NCBI RefSeq assembly: GCF_014201145.1
Contig: NZ_JACHDP010000001.1
Location: 868,001-932,000 of the forward strand
DNA: 64,000 bases
Direction of reading: 5' to 3'
DNA from: Micromonospora parathelypteridis
GTDB lineage: Bacteria > Actinomycetota > Actinomycetes > Mycobacteriales > Micromonosporaceae
In this document: positions 8,701 through 18,200 of the stretch, in pieces
Layout of the letters: every line of letters starts with the position of its first letter
Numbering within the stretch: position 1 is the stretch's first letter
Notes under the pieces: model-generated
Databases searched by the model: none
Seen by the model: only the letters and a program-made list of their open reading frames with translations
What the model was told of the DNA's origin: nothing
Program-made: the position numbers and the translations under genes

Positions 8701-8709
8701 ACCGGCCCG

Positions 8710-9915
8710 TCATGCCGGGTCCGCGGCCCGCAGCCGTGGCCACTGCTGCTCGGTCCAGGCCCGCAACAGCCACTCGACCGGGCCGTACCGGAACCGGGCC
8801 ATCCACGCCGCGCTCGCGGCGAGCTGCACACAGTAGATCGCGACCGCGATGAGTACGACGACCGGAGGTGCGACGGCACCGGCGAGGCCCAGCCCGACGC
8901 CGGTGAAGACCAGCACGCAGAGCAGCGACTGACCCAGGTAGTTCGACAGGGACATCCGGCCGGCCGGCGCGAGTACGGCGACAATCCGCCGCCCCCGGTC
9001 GGTCTGGAAGAACTGGAGCAGGGTGGCGCCGTACGCGGCCGCGAGCAGCGGCGCGGTGAGCACGCCCGCCGTCAGCCCGGTCAGGTTGGCGGTGCCGCCA
9101 CCCGTCGCGAAGATCACCGCACCGGCCAGGCCGACCGGATAGCCCACCTGCTGCACCCGGCGCAGGAACTGCCGGTTCTCGACGACGTTGGTAAGCAGCC
9201 GCCGCCGCCCGGCCGCGTAACCGAAGAGGAAAGCCGAGAGGGCAAGCGGCCCCTGCACGACGAGTGCGCCGAACATCGCCGGCAGCTGGCGTACGTGCTC
9301 GGCGATCACCGAGCCCATCCCGCCCTGTAGCGCCTCAGTGGACCGCTGCCCCTCCGCGAGCGCCGTCGCCTGATCGGTCACCAGCTCGGTCCCGCCCGTG
9401 GCGGCGAGCGCGAGGACGAAGCCGATCCCGCCAGTCACCAGTACGGCCGTGCGCAACGCGGTGCCGACACTGACTCCCCGCATGGCGAGCAGGACCAGAC
9501 CGAGCAGTGCGTACGTGGTCAGGATGTCGCCCTGGAACAGCAGCACCGCGTGCAGGATGCCGAGCACGAAGAGCCCGGCCAGCCGTCGCCGGAATCGTGG
9601 GGCGAAGTCGACGCCGCGCCGCGCGGCGGAATCGAGCTGCAGCGTGAAGCTGTAGCCGAACAGAAAGGAGAAGAGCAGGTACGCCTTCATCGTGAAGAAC
9701 AGCTCGACCAGCCACCGGACCGTCTGGTCGACCCACGAGTCGTACGCGGGATCCGGAACCAGCTGGAAAGAATAGCCGGAGGCGAAGTAGGCGATGTTGA
9801 CGACCAGGATGAGAAGCAGCGCCACGGCGCGCAAGGCATCAACGTCGACGATCCGGGAGAGCGTCCCGGATGACGCTCGATTCCCGACCGGCGGGTCTTC
9901 GATGGAAGGATTCAC
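8710..9915 (-). CDS. DUF418 (YeiB-like) membrane protein
   Basis: 401 residues with about ten membrane segments. N-terminus RIVDVDALRAVALLLILVVN and the C-terminal DUF418 block with PAGRMSLSNYLGQSLLCVLV and RYGPVEWLLRAWTEQQW are diagnostic. GTG start at 9915 with GGAGGT six bases upstream. The biochemical role of the family is unknown. An 8-bp inverted repeat (cggacagg 9932-9939, cctgtccg 9977-9984) flanks the likely promoter (TAGGGT on the minus strand). Confidence 0.9.
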   Translation of the reverse strand: MNPSIEDPPVGNRASSGTLSRIVDVDALRAVALLLILVVNIAYFASGYSFQLVPDPAYDSWVDQTVRWLVELFFTMKAYLLFSFLFGYSFTLQLDSAARRGVDFAPRFRRRLAGLFVLGILHAVLLFQGDILTTYALLGLVLLAMRGVSVGTALRTAVLVTGGIGFVLALAATGGTELVTDQATALAEGQRSTEALQGGMGSVIAEHVRQLPAMFGALVVQGPLALSAFLFGYAAGRRRLLTNVVENRQFLRRVQQVGYPVGLAGAVIFATGGGTANLTGLTAGVLTAPLLAAAYGATLLQFFQTDRGRRIVAVLAPAGRMSLSNYLGQSLLCVLVFTGVGLGLAGAVAPPVVVLIAVAIYCVQLAASAAWMARFRYGPVEWLLRAWTEQQWPRLRAADPA

Positions 9916-10223
9916 GTGACTACCTCCGGAACGGACAGGAGTCGTGTTCGATGACTTCCCCGACCCTAGAAAGCGGCCTGTCCGGATGACAGCCAGTGAG
10001 CGGGAAGGTCGCCGGTGGGGCTGGCCCTACCCAGGCCTCGAAAGACACCGTCCTTGGCGGGAGTCACCCATCCCCTGCCATCGGACCCCTTGATCGAGAG
10101 CGCTCTTCTCAGCACGGCTGCATGCAGGCACCAGCGATCCGGACACCTTGCGTGACGAGCACGTCGCGGCAGAAGTGGATGCCGCGAGACGCCACTGCTA
10201 GCCTCCCGGCGGAGGAGGTCATT

Positions 10224-10604
10224 ATGGAGTCCGATGAGCCGCCCGATGATGCGATGGAGGCCGCGACGGCGGACCTACTCCACCTGGGCTTTCTAGAGAT
10301 CCGTTCCCTCACTGTGCCGCCACCGGAAGCCGAGCCGGCGACCGCGCTGACTCGACGTCGTGAGCGCGCAAGCATGATCGCCGACATCTGCCACCAGCTT
10401 CCTGGGCTTCTCGCGCCGCAGCGGCGCCATCAGCTCGCCGACGGGCTGCGATACCAATGGAGAACGGCGAGCGCGACCAAGCGCGAGTGGCTACGGTCCC
10501 GCTGGGACCACCTGAACTACGACCACCGCTGGCTCACCGAGGCCGCAATTACTGAAAGGACGACCACCGGCAAGCACGACCGCATCGACCGACCGCCGGT
10601 CTGA
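10224..10604 (+). CDS. Small hypothetical protein
   Basis: 126 residues from an ATG at 10224 with GGAGGAGG nine bases upstream, which decides this start over the longer frame from 9996. Acidic N-terminus (MESDEPPDDAMEAATADLL), then an Arg/Trp-rich helical C-terminus (LRYQWRTASATKREWLRSRW). No known domain recognised and no membrane segment. Stands alone. Confidence 0.6.
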   Translation: MESDEPPDDAMEAATADLLHLGFLEIRSLTVPPPEAEPATALTRRRERASMIADICHQLPGLLAPQRRHQLADGLRYQWRTASATKREWLRSRWDHLNYDHRWLTEAAITERTTTGKHDRIDRPPV

Positions 10605-10788
10605 CCTGTTGAACCCAGCGCTCCCTGACCTCGGAGACGGCGCCGAACCATCCACTGCGTCCCGTCATTGACGTCTCGAAAGAGGTGGCTCGCCTGTTCG
10701 AGACGCCGGTCGCCAGCAGATGCGGATGCCGCCGCAGGTTCGTTTCGGCTGGCGCTGGGGGCGCGGAATCTCGGTTGAGCAGTCGAGT

Positions 10789-10808
10789 CCCGATCGGTGA
10801 CGATCGGG
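10789..10808. promoter_or_regulatory. Inverted repeat just before the DUF4291 start
   Basis: cccgatcg (10789-10796), four-base loop, cgatcggg (10801-10808), ending two bases before the GTG at 10811. It could be an operator or a 5' hairpin limiting ribosome access; nothing in the sequence decides between these. Confidence 0.4.
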
Positions 10809-10810
10809 CT

Positions 10811-11557
10811 GTGTCCGTTCCCGCCCGTCAAATCCGCGCCCGCTACTCGGCCGACACCATCACCGTGTACCAGGCATACCCTCCGCAGATTGCGCTGCCA
10901 GCGGTGGCAGCCGGCCGTTTCGTGGCCCCCTTCAAGCGGGATCGGATGACGTGGATCAAGCCGTCATTCCTGTGGATGATGTACCGCTGCGGTTGGGCCA
11001 CCAAGCCCGGGCAAGAGCACGTGCTGTCCATCGACATCATGAGAGAGGGATTTGAATGGGCGCTGGCACGAGCCAGCCTGAGCCACTACGACCGAGACCT
11101 GCACGGCGACAAGGCGACCTGGGCCCGACAACTGAAGACCAGTCCCGTACGAGTGCAGTGGGATCCGGAACGATCGCTGCACTTGACGGCACTGCCGCAC
11201 CGGTCACTGCAGGTCGGGTTATCCAACGAGGCTGTCGACCGGTACGTCGATGACTGGATCGTGGCCGTCACGGACATCACCCCCACCGTCCACCGCGTCA
11301 GGGACCTTCTGCGTGGCGGCGACATACAGGCGGCAGCAGCCCACCTGCCTATCGAACATGTCTACCCGCTGCCGGTTCAGATCGCCGCCGGCCTGACCGT
11401 CAGCCCGGACTCCACCTCTGCGGGAACCAGGACGCCGCACCCATCTGACCCGTGCAAAGGGCAGCAGGCATCGCTACGTCGAGTCGACGGCTGCGGCCAG
11501 TGCGCGTACTGCCGGGGTCTCGTTGGCTGTCCGCCATACCAATGCCCATCGGCATGA
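10811..11557 (+). CDS. DUF4291 domain protein with a run-on C-terminus
   Basis: 248 residues. The DUF4291 pattern is clear: RQIRARYSADTITVYQAY, RDRMTWIKPSFLWMMYRCGW and EGFEWALARASLSHYD. The start GTG at 10811 fits the domain start; an upstream extension to 10685 has no conserved content. The family domain should end near LPVQIAAGL (about 11397); the last ~50 residues, with several Cys, are antisense to the LysR gene by 84 bases and look like read-through after loss of the original stop. Function of the family unknown. Confidence 0.8.
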   Translation: MSVPARQIRARYSADTITVYQAYPPQIALPAVAAGRFVAPFKRDRMTWIKPSFLWMMYRCGWATKPGQEHVLSIDIMREGFEWALARASLSHYDRDLHGDKATWARQLKTSPVRVQWDPERSLHLTALPHRSLQVGLSNEAVDRYVDDWIVAVTDITPTVHRVRDLLRGGDIQAAAAHLPIEHVYPLPVQIAAGLTVSPDSTSAGTRTPHPSDPCKGQQASLRRVDGCGQCAYCRGLVGCPPYQCPSA

Positions 11558-12346
11558 CGGGGCATCGCGGATGGGGACGTAGACGATTCCCGGCCACGGG
11601 TAGAAGCTGATGGCTTCACCGGCCGACCCCGAGACGACTTTTCCTGCCGCGACAGTCGACAGTATCTCGTGCCAGCTGGTGACGGTCGGCCCGCGAGGGA
11701 TCGAGCGTCCGGACGGGGTGTGGAGCGGGTGGAAGACCTCCTCCATCGAGCGCGGCAGCGCCGGAAGGTCCACCACGGTGCAGTCGCCGAGATCCTCCAG
11801 GCATACCGACTCCCGTGCGGCGAGCGTATGGCCGGCGCTCATGGCGAGCAGGATATTCGACGTGTGGACCACCGGCCCGACGGTCAGGTCCGGTTCGTGC
11901 AACGGCAGCCAGACCAGCGCGACGTCCACGTCGCCGGAGCGCAGTTCGTCGAGCGGGGCGGTCGGATGAATCTCACGCAACCGCAGATCGGCAGCGGGAT
12001 GACGCGCCCGGAACCGGTCCAGCACCGCGTTGATCGTCCAGGCCTGCGCACCCATGCAGCCCAGCCGTAAAACGCCGGTCACCGTGCCCGCTGCCGCGGC
12101 GGCGTCCTCGATCGCCTCGGTGATCTGCCGGTATCCGGCACTGAGCTGTTGATTCAGGTGCACACCGAGTGGCGTCAGCCGGACGGTCCTGGTCGTGCGG
12201 TCGAATAGCGCGGCCCCGACGCGCCGCTCCTGCTTCTTGATCGACTGGCTGACCCGGGCCGGGGTGATCCGCAGCCGCTCGGCTGTGCGGCCGAAGTGCA
12301 ACTCCTCTGCCAGCGCGAGGAAAATCTCGATGTCGCGCAGCTCCAC
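11474..12346 (-). CDS. LysR-family transcriptional regulator
   Basis: 290 residues. N-terminal helix-turn-helix ELRDIEIFLALAEELHFGRTAERL...PARVSQSIKKQE, then an effector-binding domain with LRLGCMGAQAWTINAVLDRF and SGDVDVALVWLP. GTG start at 12346 with GGGAGG upstream. Divergent from the erythromycin-esterase-like gene across 157 bases, so it is the likely controller of that gene (typical LysR layout; inferred). Confidence 0.92.
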   Translation of the reverse strand: MELRDIEIFLALAEELHFGRTAERLRITPARVSQSIKKQERRVGAALFDRTTRTVRLTPLGVHLNQQLSAGYRQITEAIEDAAAAAGTVTGVLRLGCMGAQAWTINAVLDRFRARHPAADLRLREIHPTAPLDELRSGDVDVALVWLPLHEPDLTVGPVVHTSNILLAMSAGHTLAARESVCLEDLGDCTVVDLPALPRSMEEVFHPLHTPSGRSIPRGPTVTSWHEILSTVAAGKVVSGSAGEAISFYPWPGIVYVPIRDAPSCRWALVWRTANETPAVRALAAAVDST

Positions 12347-12503
12347 CAGCCCTCCCGATTGCCTCCGTTTCGCTTAACAGTACGGTGCCGAGGTTGTCGT
12401 TGATCCACTGGCCGAGGCGGCGGACGCTGGTGGCACAACTCGATCAACCGGCGGGCACCTCGTGAGCCGCGCGACGTCGATCCACCCATCCACGGAGACT
12501 CCC

Positions 12504-13838
12504 TTGAACCGATACACACCAGACCGCCGCCGTCTGCTCGGCGCCGCCGCCGGAACGATCGCGACCGGACTGATCGGCGTGCCCACCGGTCCGGCGCATG
12601 CCGCCGCGAGCGGTGATCCTGTCGCCACACTCCGTCGTCACGCCAACCCGCTCGGTGACCTGAGCAACCTCGTACGCGTGGTCGGCGATGCCCGAATCGT
12701 CGGACTCGGCGAGGCCAGTCACAGCGCGCACGAGTTCTTCACCCTCAAGCAGAACATTTTTGAGCGCCTCGTCGCGGCCAAAGGGTTCACCACGTTCGTG
12801 TTGGAAGCCAGCTGGCACACCGGGCTCCTTCTGGACGACTACGTGGTCAACGGCGTGGGTGACCCAGCGCAAATCATGCGTGAGGAGTTCCAGGGCCAGT
12901 ACATCTTCTGGAACACCCAGGAATACCTGGACCTCATCACCTGGATGCGTCGCTACAACACCGATCGCCGTGGACAGCACGCGCTCCGCTTCGTCGGCAA
13001 CGACCTCGGCTACCCCGGTCCGAGACCCTTTGAGGAGGTGCTCGGCTACCTTCGTCGCCATCGGCCCGAACTCGTCGCTCGAATCGAAGCACTGTACTCG
13101 TCGCTGAGGCCTGCCGCCGCCGTCCAGGCAGGCCCGTGGATGGGCCATCAGCTCACCAAGACGCTAGAGGCCCGCCAGGTCGACGCTGATCACGCCACCA
13201 CGGCGCTCAGCCTCGTACAGGACCACGGCCGACCCATCCGCGCGGACCACCGCGACAGTCGAGCCCACGCGTGGGCGGTGCAGAACGCCGTCGCGATCGG
13301 GCAGAGCTTCACCGCGTACGCGTTCCCGGACACGCAGTTCTCCGAGCGGATGCGGTTCCGTGACCGCGCGATGGCCGACAACACCGCTTGGTGGCTGAAT
13401 CACCATCACGGCAAAATCCTGCTCGCTTCCAACAACGGCCACGTCGCATACACCAGCGACGACCCCACCGAATTCCCGCAGCCGGTCGGATACTTCCTTC
13501 GCGAACAACTCGGTCCGGACTACATCAACATCGGTGTGACCTTCGGCCGGGGCACCGTGAACGCGTTGCCCGACTTCTTCACCGAACAACCGCAGACCTA
13601 CACCGTCACGCCGGCGCCGCCCGGGCACAACGAGCACACCCTCGAACAGGTACACCGTCACGACTACGTCCTCGACATGCGCACCGTCCGGCCCGCGGCC
13701 CGCGAATGGCTCGGCATCGCCCGGCCCACCCGCTCCTACGGCCTGTACTGGTCCACCGACGACCCGCTCACCGCGCTGGCCCGGTCGTACGACATCCTTA
13801 TCCACCTGCACGACGTTCGGGCAGCGCACCTGCGCTAA
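12504..13838 (+). CDS. Erythromycin-esterase family protein with Tat signal
   Basis: 444 residues. Tat signal at the N-terminus: NRYTPDRRRLLGAAAG followed by a hydrophobic stretch and an AHAAA cleavage region. The Ere-fold motifs are GLGEASHSAHEFFTLKQ (catalytic His region), FVLEASWH and ILLASNNGHVAY. I chose TTG 12504 because GGAG lies at 12494-12497 and this gives a compact signal peptide; GTG 12462 is an alternative. Ere enzymes hydrolyse macrolide lactones, but most distant members are uncharacterised, so macrolide resistance is only a possibility. Export is unusual, since classical Ere enzymes are cytoplasmic. Confidence 0.85.
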   Translation: MNRYTPDRRRLLGAAAGTIATGLIGVPTGPAHAAASGDPVATLRRHANPLGDLSNLVRVVGDARIVGLGEASHSAHEFFTLKQNIFERLVAAKGFTTFVLEASWHTGLLLDDYVVNGVGDPAQIMREEFQGQYIFWNTQEYLDLITWMRRYNTDRRGQHALRFVGNDLGYPGPRPFEEVLGYLRRHRPELVARIEALYSSLRPAAAVQAGPWMGHQLTKTLEARQVDADHATTALSLVQDHGRPIRADHRDSRAHAWAVQNAVAIGQSFTAYAFPDTQFSERMRFRDRAMADNTAWWLNHHHGKILLASNNGHVAYTSDDPTEFPQPVGYFLREQLGPDYINIGVTFGRGTVNALPDFFTEQPQTYTVTPAPPGHNEHTLEQVHRHDYVLDMRTVRPAAREWLGIARPTRSYGLYWSTDDPLTALARSYDILIHLHDVRAAHLR

Positions 13839-13982
13839 CACGAACACGCGAGCGCCGACCACGGCGCCGAGGCGGCACACCCGGTCTCGGCGCCGAACGA
13901 CAACAGCACTGGCACCCGACCGCTCAGTCGAAACGAACTTCCCAGACGTCGGGGACGCCGTCACCTGCGAAGCTGTCCGCCG

Positions 13983-14924
13983 CTAGCCTCGGCGACGCCG
14001 TGACGCCAGGTCTGCGGCCGCGGTCCGCCAATGCGGATAGGCGAAGGTGAATCCCGCATCGGAGAGCCGACCCGGGGCGACCCGCCGGCTCTTCAGCAGC
14101 AGTTCGGTGTCCGACCGCATCGCGAACGCCCCGACCCCAGCCATCCATCTGCTGGCCGGCAGACCAACCGGCATCCGCCAGGCCGAACGCAGCTCTCGCA
14201 TGAATTCTCGCTGTGGCAACGGGCCGGGTGCGGCCAGGTTCACGGCCCCGGCGAGGTCGTCGCGTTCGATCAGGAATCGGATGGCGCGGGCGAAGTCCTG
14301 GTCGTGGATCCACGAGACATACTGCCTACCGCCCGCGACCGGTCCGCCGAGTCCGAGCCGCGCAAGCCAGCTCAGCACGTCGAACACGCCACTGCGGTCG
14401 GGGCTCATCACCATTGCCGACCGCAACGCAACCTTGCGGGTATAGGGAGTTGCCGCCTGTTCCTGCGCGACTTCCCAGTTTTGAGCGATCTTGACGCTGT
14501 ACGCCCAGTACCCGGGCACACCGTGCTCGCCGCCGCCGATCAGACCGCCGTACTCGTCGTTGGCCGCGTCAAAGCTGTGTGCATAGATCGTTGCGGTGCT
14601 CATCTGCAGCCACACCTTGGGTGGCCGGGCCGCCTCGGCGATGGCCTCGCCGACAACCCGCGCCGACTCCACGCGCGAGCTCATCATGGCTTCGAGGTTC
14701 TCCGCGGTGTACCGACAGCTCACACTGCGCCCCGCCAGATTGATGACCACATCGCTGCCGTTGATCTGCTTGGCCCAATCGCCAAGGGTGGAGCCGTCCC
14801 AGTGAACCTGACGCTCACCCTTCGGTGAGCGCGTCAACAGCACAACGTCGTGACCATCCGCGGTCAACGCCCGGTCCAGAATCGTGCCGACCTGCCCAGT
14901 CCCACCGGGAATGACGACCTTCAC
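13983..14924 (-). CDS. TIGR01777-family NAD(P)-binding epimerase-like protein
   Basis: 313 residues. Rossmann motif KVVIPGGTGQVGTIL, then VVINLAGRSVSCRYTAEN, a hallmark of TIGR01777 proteins, VWLQMSTATIYAHS and the C-terminal DUF1731-like tail RRVAPGRLSDAGFTFAYP. Atypical SDR family related to sugar epimerases; substrate unknown. GTG start at 14924 preceded by GAGGAGG. A perfect 14-bp palindrome lies 27 bases upstream. Confidence 0.92.
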   Translation of the reverse strand: MKVVIPGGTGQVGTILDRALTADGHDVVLLTRSPKGERQVHWDGSTLGDWAKQINGSDVVINLAGRSVSCRYTAENLEAMMSSRVESARVVGEAIAEAARPPKVWLQMSTATIYAHSFDAANDEYGGLIGGGEHGVPGYWAYSVKIAQNWEVAQEQAATPYTRKVALRSAMVMSPDRSGVFDVLSWLARLGLGGPVAGGRQYVSWIHDQDFARAIRFLIERDDLAGAVNLAAPGPLPQREFMRELRSAWRMPVGLPASRWMAGVGAFAMRSDTELLLKSRRVAPGRLSDAGFTFAYPHWRTAAADLASRRRRG

Positions 14925-14950
14925 AGCCCCTCCTCATCCGGCTTCGTAAT

Positions 14951-14964
14951 TTGAACATGTTCAA
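14951..14964. promoter_or_regulatory. Perfect 14-bp palindrome TTGAACATGTTCAA
   Basis: Located 27 bases upstream of the TIGR01777 start, where an operator would overlap the promoter. It has the size and symmetry of a MarR or TetR site. No regulator gene adjoins it, so the controlling protein is elsewhere or was lost with the decayed region 15043-15186. Confidence 0.6.
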
Positions 14965-15042
14965 CCACGCTCTGAGCGTACCGCTGTGCCGGGCCGACGA
15001 CCTTACGCGCCGACGCCGGTCGCGCTTGAAATGGAAGCGTGG

Positions 15043-15186
15043 TCAGGGGCGTGCCGGCCGCAGCATCAGGCTGGCGGCGGCGGCGAAGAGGACCAGGACG
15101 GCGGTGGCGGTCAGGCTGACGCGTAGACCGGACAGCAGGCTCGCTCAGCTGGCGACGACGGCGCCGTAGGAAACCGCAACGCAGAA
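15043..15186 (-). pseudogene. Tiny C-terminal remnant of an MFS transporter
   Basis: Minus-strand frame ending at 15043 reads LLSGLRVSLTATAVLVLFAA then ASLMLRPARP and stop, the look of the last helix of a DHA2-type permease. An in-frame TGA lies just upstream (after SYGAVVAS), and nothing homologous remains further up. Too short to function. Confidence 0.45.
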
Positions 15187-15219
15187 AGCGCCTGCTAGCC
15201 TGCCGCAAACTCTGTAGTC

Positions 15220-15267
15220 GCGGTCAGAGCCTCCTCGGCAATCCTTCTCCGAGGAGGCTCTGACCGC
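15220..15267. terminator. Strong hairpin terminator
   Basis: A perfect 19-bp stem (15220-15238 with 15249-15267) and a 10-base loop, 25 bases beyond the stop of the giant protease gene transcribed toward it. This is one of the strongest hairpins in the window. Confidence 0.85.
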
Positions 15268-15291
15268 TGTTGGCGGATAGGTTTGGCTATC

Positions 15292-18200
15292 TCACAGGCG
15301 CGGGTCCTGCTGGACCTTGAGGGCGTTGAGGATCGGGTCGTTCTCGCCCTTTTCGCGGCTAAGCTCGATCTTCAGATCGCCACCGGCGTGCTCGACGATG
15401 ACCGTGTTCATGTCCGCGGTCAGCGCACCCACCTTCGCCTGCACGTCGTGGTCGTAGAGCGCGACCTTCCCGTCGACCAGCACATCGAAGGCACGCTTGC
15501 CCGCCTTGACCTTCTCGATCTCCGCGAAGTCGAGGGCGATTCGGTACTTCCCGGCGGGGGCGTTCTTGAACACGTAGCTGAACGTATCGCCGGTCCGCTG
15601 GGTGCGGAACAGCGCGTCGTCCTCGGTGCCGGCGATGTCGGCCCTGGTGGTACGCGCCTTGCCGCCGACGTAGCCCCAAGGCCGCGAGCCGAGCTGCTGG
15701 TCGGGCGACCAGAAGAAGCCGTCGGTGCCGACGTACCCGGATCCGCCGACGTCGACGCCCTTCCAGTAGGCCGAGGTCGCCAGGCGGACCGGCTTGAGCT
15801 GGGCCTCGTCCTTGCCGGTGTTCGACGCCACGAGCACGTCGCCGACGAGCACTCCGGGCTTGACGTCGGCGTTGTCGGCCGTCGCCGTGACCGTGGTGGA
15901 CGCGCCGACCGCCAGCTTGACCGTGCCGGTTGCGGCCGCGCCCGTGAGGGTCAGCCACGGAAGGTCGGCGGCCTCGTGCCCGCCGTCGCTGGTGCGCTTC
16001 TGCTCGCTGATCCGCACCTCGAGCGGGGCCGATCCCTTGTTGGTCACCGTCACGTCGGCGGTCGCCTTCTGGTCCGGGCCGACGAGCCAGTCGAAGTCAC
16101 CTCCGGTGACGGTGGCGACGCCCGTGGTCAACGCCGTGTCGACCACCTCGGCCTGATCCTTCTTGGCGATGGTCACCGGGTGACTGGCGGTGACGTAGTT
16201 CGGCGCGGACACCTCCACGATGTTTTCGCCAACCAGCGCCTGGGCCTTCCACCGGCCCTTCGCGTCGGCAGTGATGACCCGCTCACCGCCTGGCCCCTTG
16301 AGCGTGATGATCGCGCCCTCGATCGGCTTGCGGTCGTTCGCGTCGGTGACCGTTCCCTCGATCGTGCCCCCGGCCGGGAGGGTGTACTCCAGCCCCAGGC
16401 CGGCCTTCAGGATGGGCTGGTTGAAGGAGTACTGGCTCGCGGGGTTGCGGTTCAGGCTCTCCAGGCCCACCGTCGCCGACGACCCTCGGGTGAGGGGGTT
16501 GTCGCCGCCGACGCCGTCGCCGTACCCGATCTGGACCCGTCCGTCCGCGATCAGGGTGACCGAGAAGCTCACGCGAGCCGTCCGGTCGCTGTAGAAGGCG
16601 ACGTTGCGCCACTCGATCACCTGCGCCGCCAGCCCGTCCACCTCGGTCGTGCCGAAGTAGATGCCTGCCTCGTCGTCGACGATGAGGTCGGCCCAGAGCG
16701 GATAGATCGCATCGATCGGGTACGGCGACGGCAGTGCGGTGTTGTTCCCCAGCGTGCTGGCGCGGTCGAAGGCCAGCGTGCCGTTCGTCGTCACGCACAC
16801 CCCGTCCCAGGCCGTGTCGTAGAACGGGAACAGGAAGCTGGTGTCGAACCACAACACGCCGCAGGAGTCATCGCCGTGCCACCCGGACTCCTCCGTTCCC
16901 TGGCGGTAGAACCCGTCGGTCACCTTCATCGAGTACGAGCGACCGGCGGGCGCCACCGGCACCGATCCCGGCGCCGGCTCCTCGGGCTGAGGCTCCGGTT
17001 CCGCCTCGTCCGCGCGCGGGTCGAGCGTCACCCGCAGCGCGGCGATGGTCGGAGCCTTCAGGCCCTTCGAGCCCCGTAGCTCCACGGTCAGCGGACCGCC
17101 CTCGTGCTTCACGACGGCGGTACGCCAGTCGGCGACGTTCGGCCCGACGGCTGCGGCCGGGTCGTACGCGTACTCCGTCAGCGTTCCGTCCACGAGGACG
17201 TCGAACACCCGCTTGCCCTTGGCCACCTTCTCGATCTCGGCGAACCCGAGATCGATCGCGTAGGTGCCCTTGGGCGCGTCGGGGAAGCGGTAGAACAACT
17301 GCTTGTCCGGCGTGGTGCGCTGCGACTGGAACAGGGCGTCGTCCGTCGTGCCGGCGATCCCGGCCGTCGTGGAGGCGACCTTCGTCTTCCCCTCGTAGCC
17401 CCACGCCTTCTTGCCGGCGGGCTGGTCGGCGGACCAGGTGTAGCCGGAGCCGTCGGTGAACTTCGCGCCGCCGGCGTTGACGCCGACCTGGTACTTCGTG
17501 GTCGTGAGCGTCACCGGGACGTAGGTCTTGGACTGGCGTCCGGAGTCGGACCTGACCACGATGTTCGCGCCGAGGACTCCTGGCTTGGCGCCCTTCGAGG
17601 AGATCGAGACCTTGACGGTCGTTGACTTGCCCGGGGCAAGGGTGCCGGCGGTCGAGGAGAGCGACAGCCACGGCAGGTCGGTGAGCAGGTCGTCCTCGAC
17701 GTCAACCAGCACGACGTCATCGGCGACCTGGTCGGCCGCCCACAGCGCACCGGTCGAGTCGGTTTCGAGGCCGCCGCCCTGGCCCGCCTTCTGGCCGGGG
17801 AACCACCACGCGTTCACCAGCGAGCAGTCGTCGGGGTCGACCTGCAGCAGGCGGGTGGGCCGGTTCGAGGTGAGGTCGGTGTACCAGATGGTGTCGGACG
17901 CCTGGTTGTAGGCCAGGCCCATCACCTCGGGCAGCGGCGGGGCGCAGAAGGACAGCAGCGCACCCGGGTTGTCGTGCGACGTCCCGGCGACGGTCCCGAT
18001 CATGCCGTTCGCCCGGCCGCCGACGTAGAACACGTCCTCCTTCGGGTTGTAGGCGAGTCCGGTCAACTGCAGCGTGGACCAGTCACCCTTGACCTGCCGG
18101 GTTTCCTTCCCGGTCTTCCGGTCGAAGCAGTGGATGTAGCTGGCCGGGCTGTCCTCCATCTGGCACATGTCACCGGTCTTGGTGTCGAGCGCCATGTCGA

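Noticed and set aside
12504..13838. Confident call of macrolide resistance gene ere
   Set aside because: The motifs support the family, but distant family members mostly lack known macrolide activity.
16734..17459. Long Arg-rich frames opposite the giant protease (also 15283-17079, 17974-20442)
   Set aside because: Shadow frames of very GC-rich coding DNA; no domain, and the minus-strand protease has clear motifs throughout.
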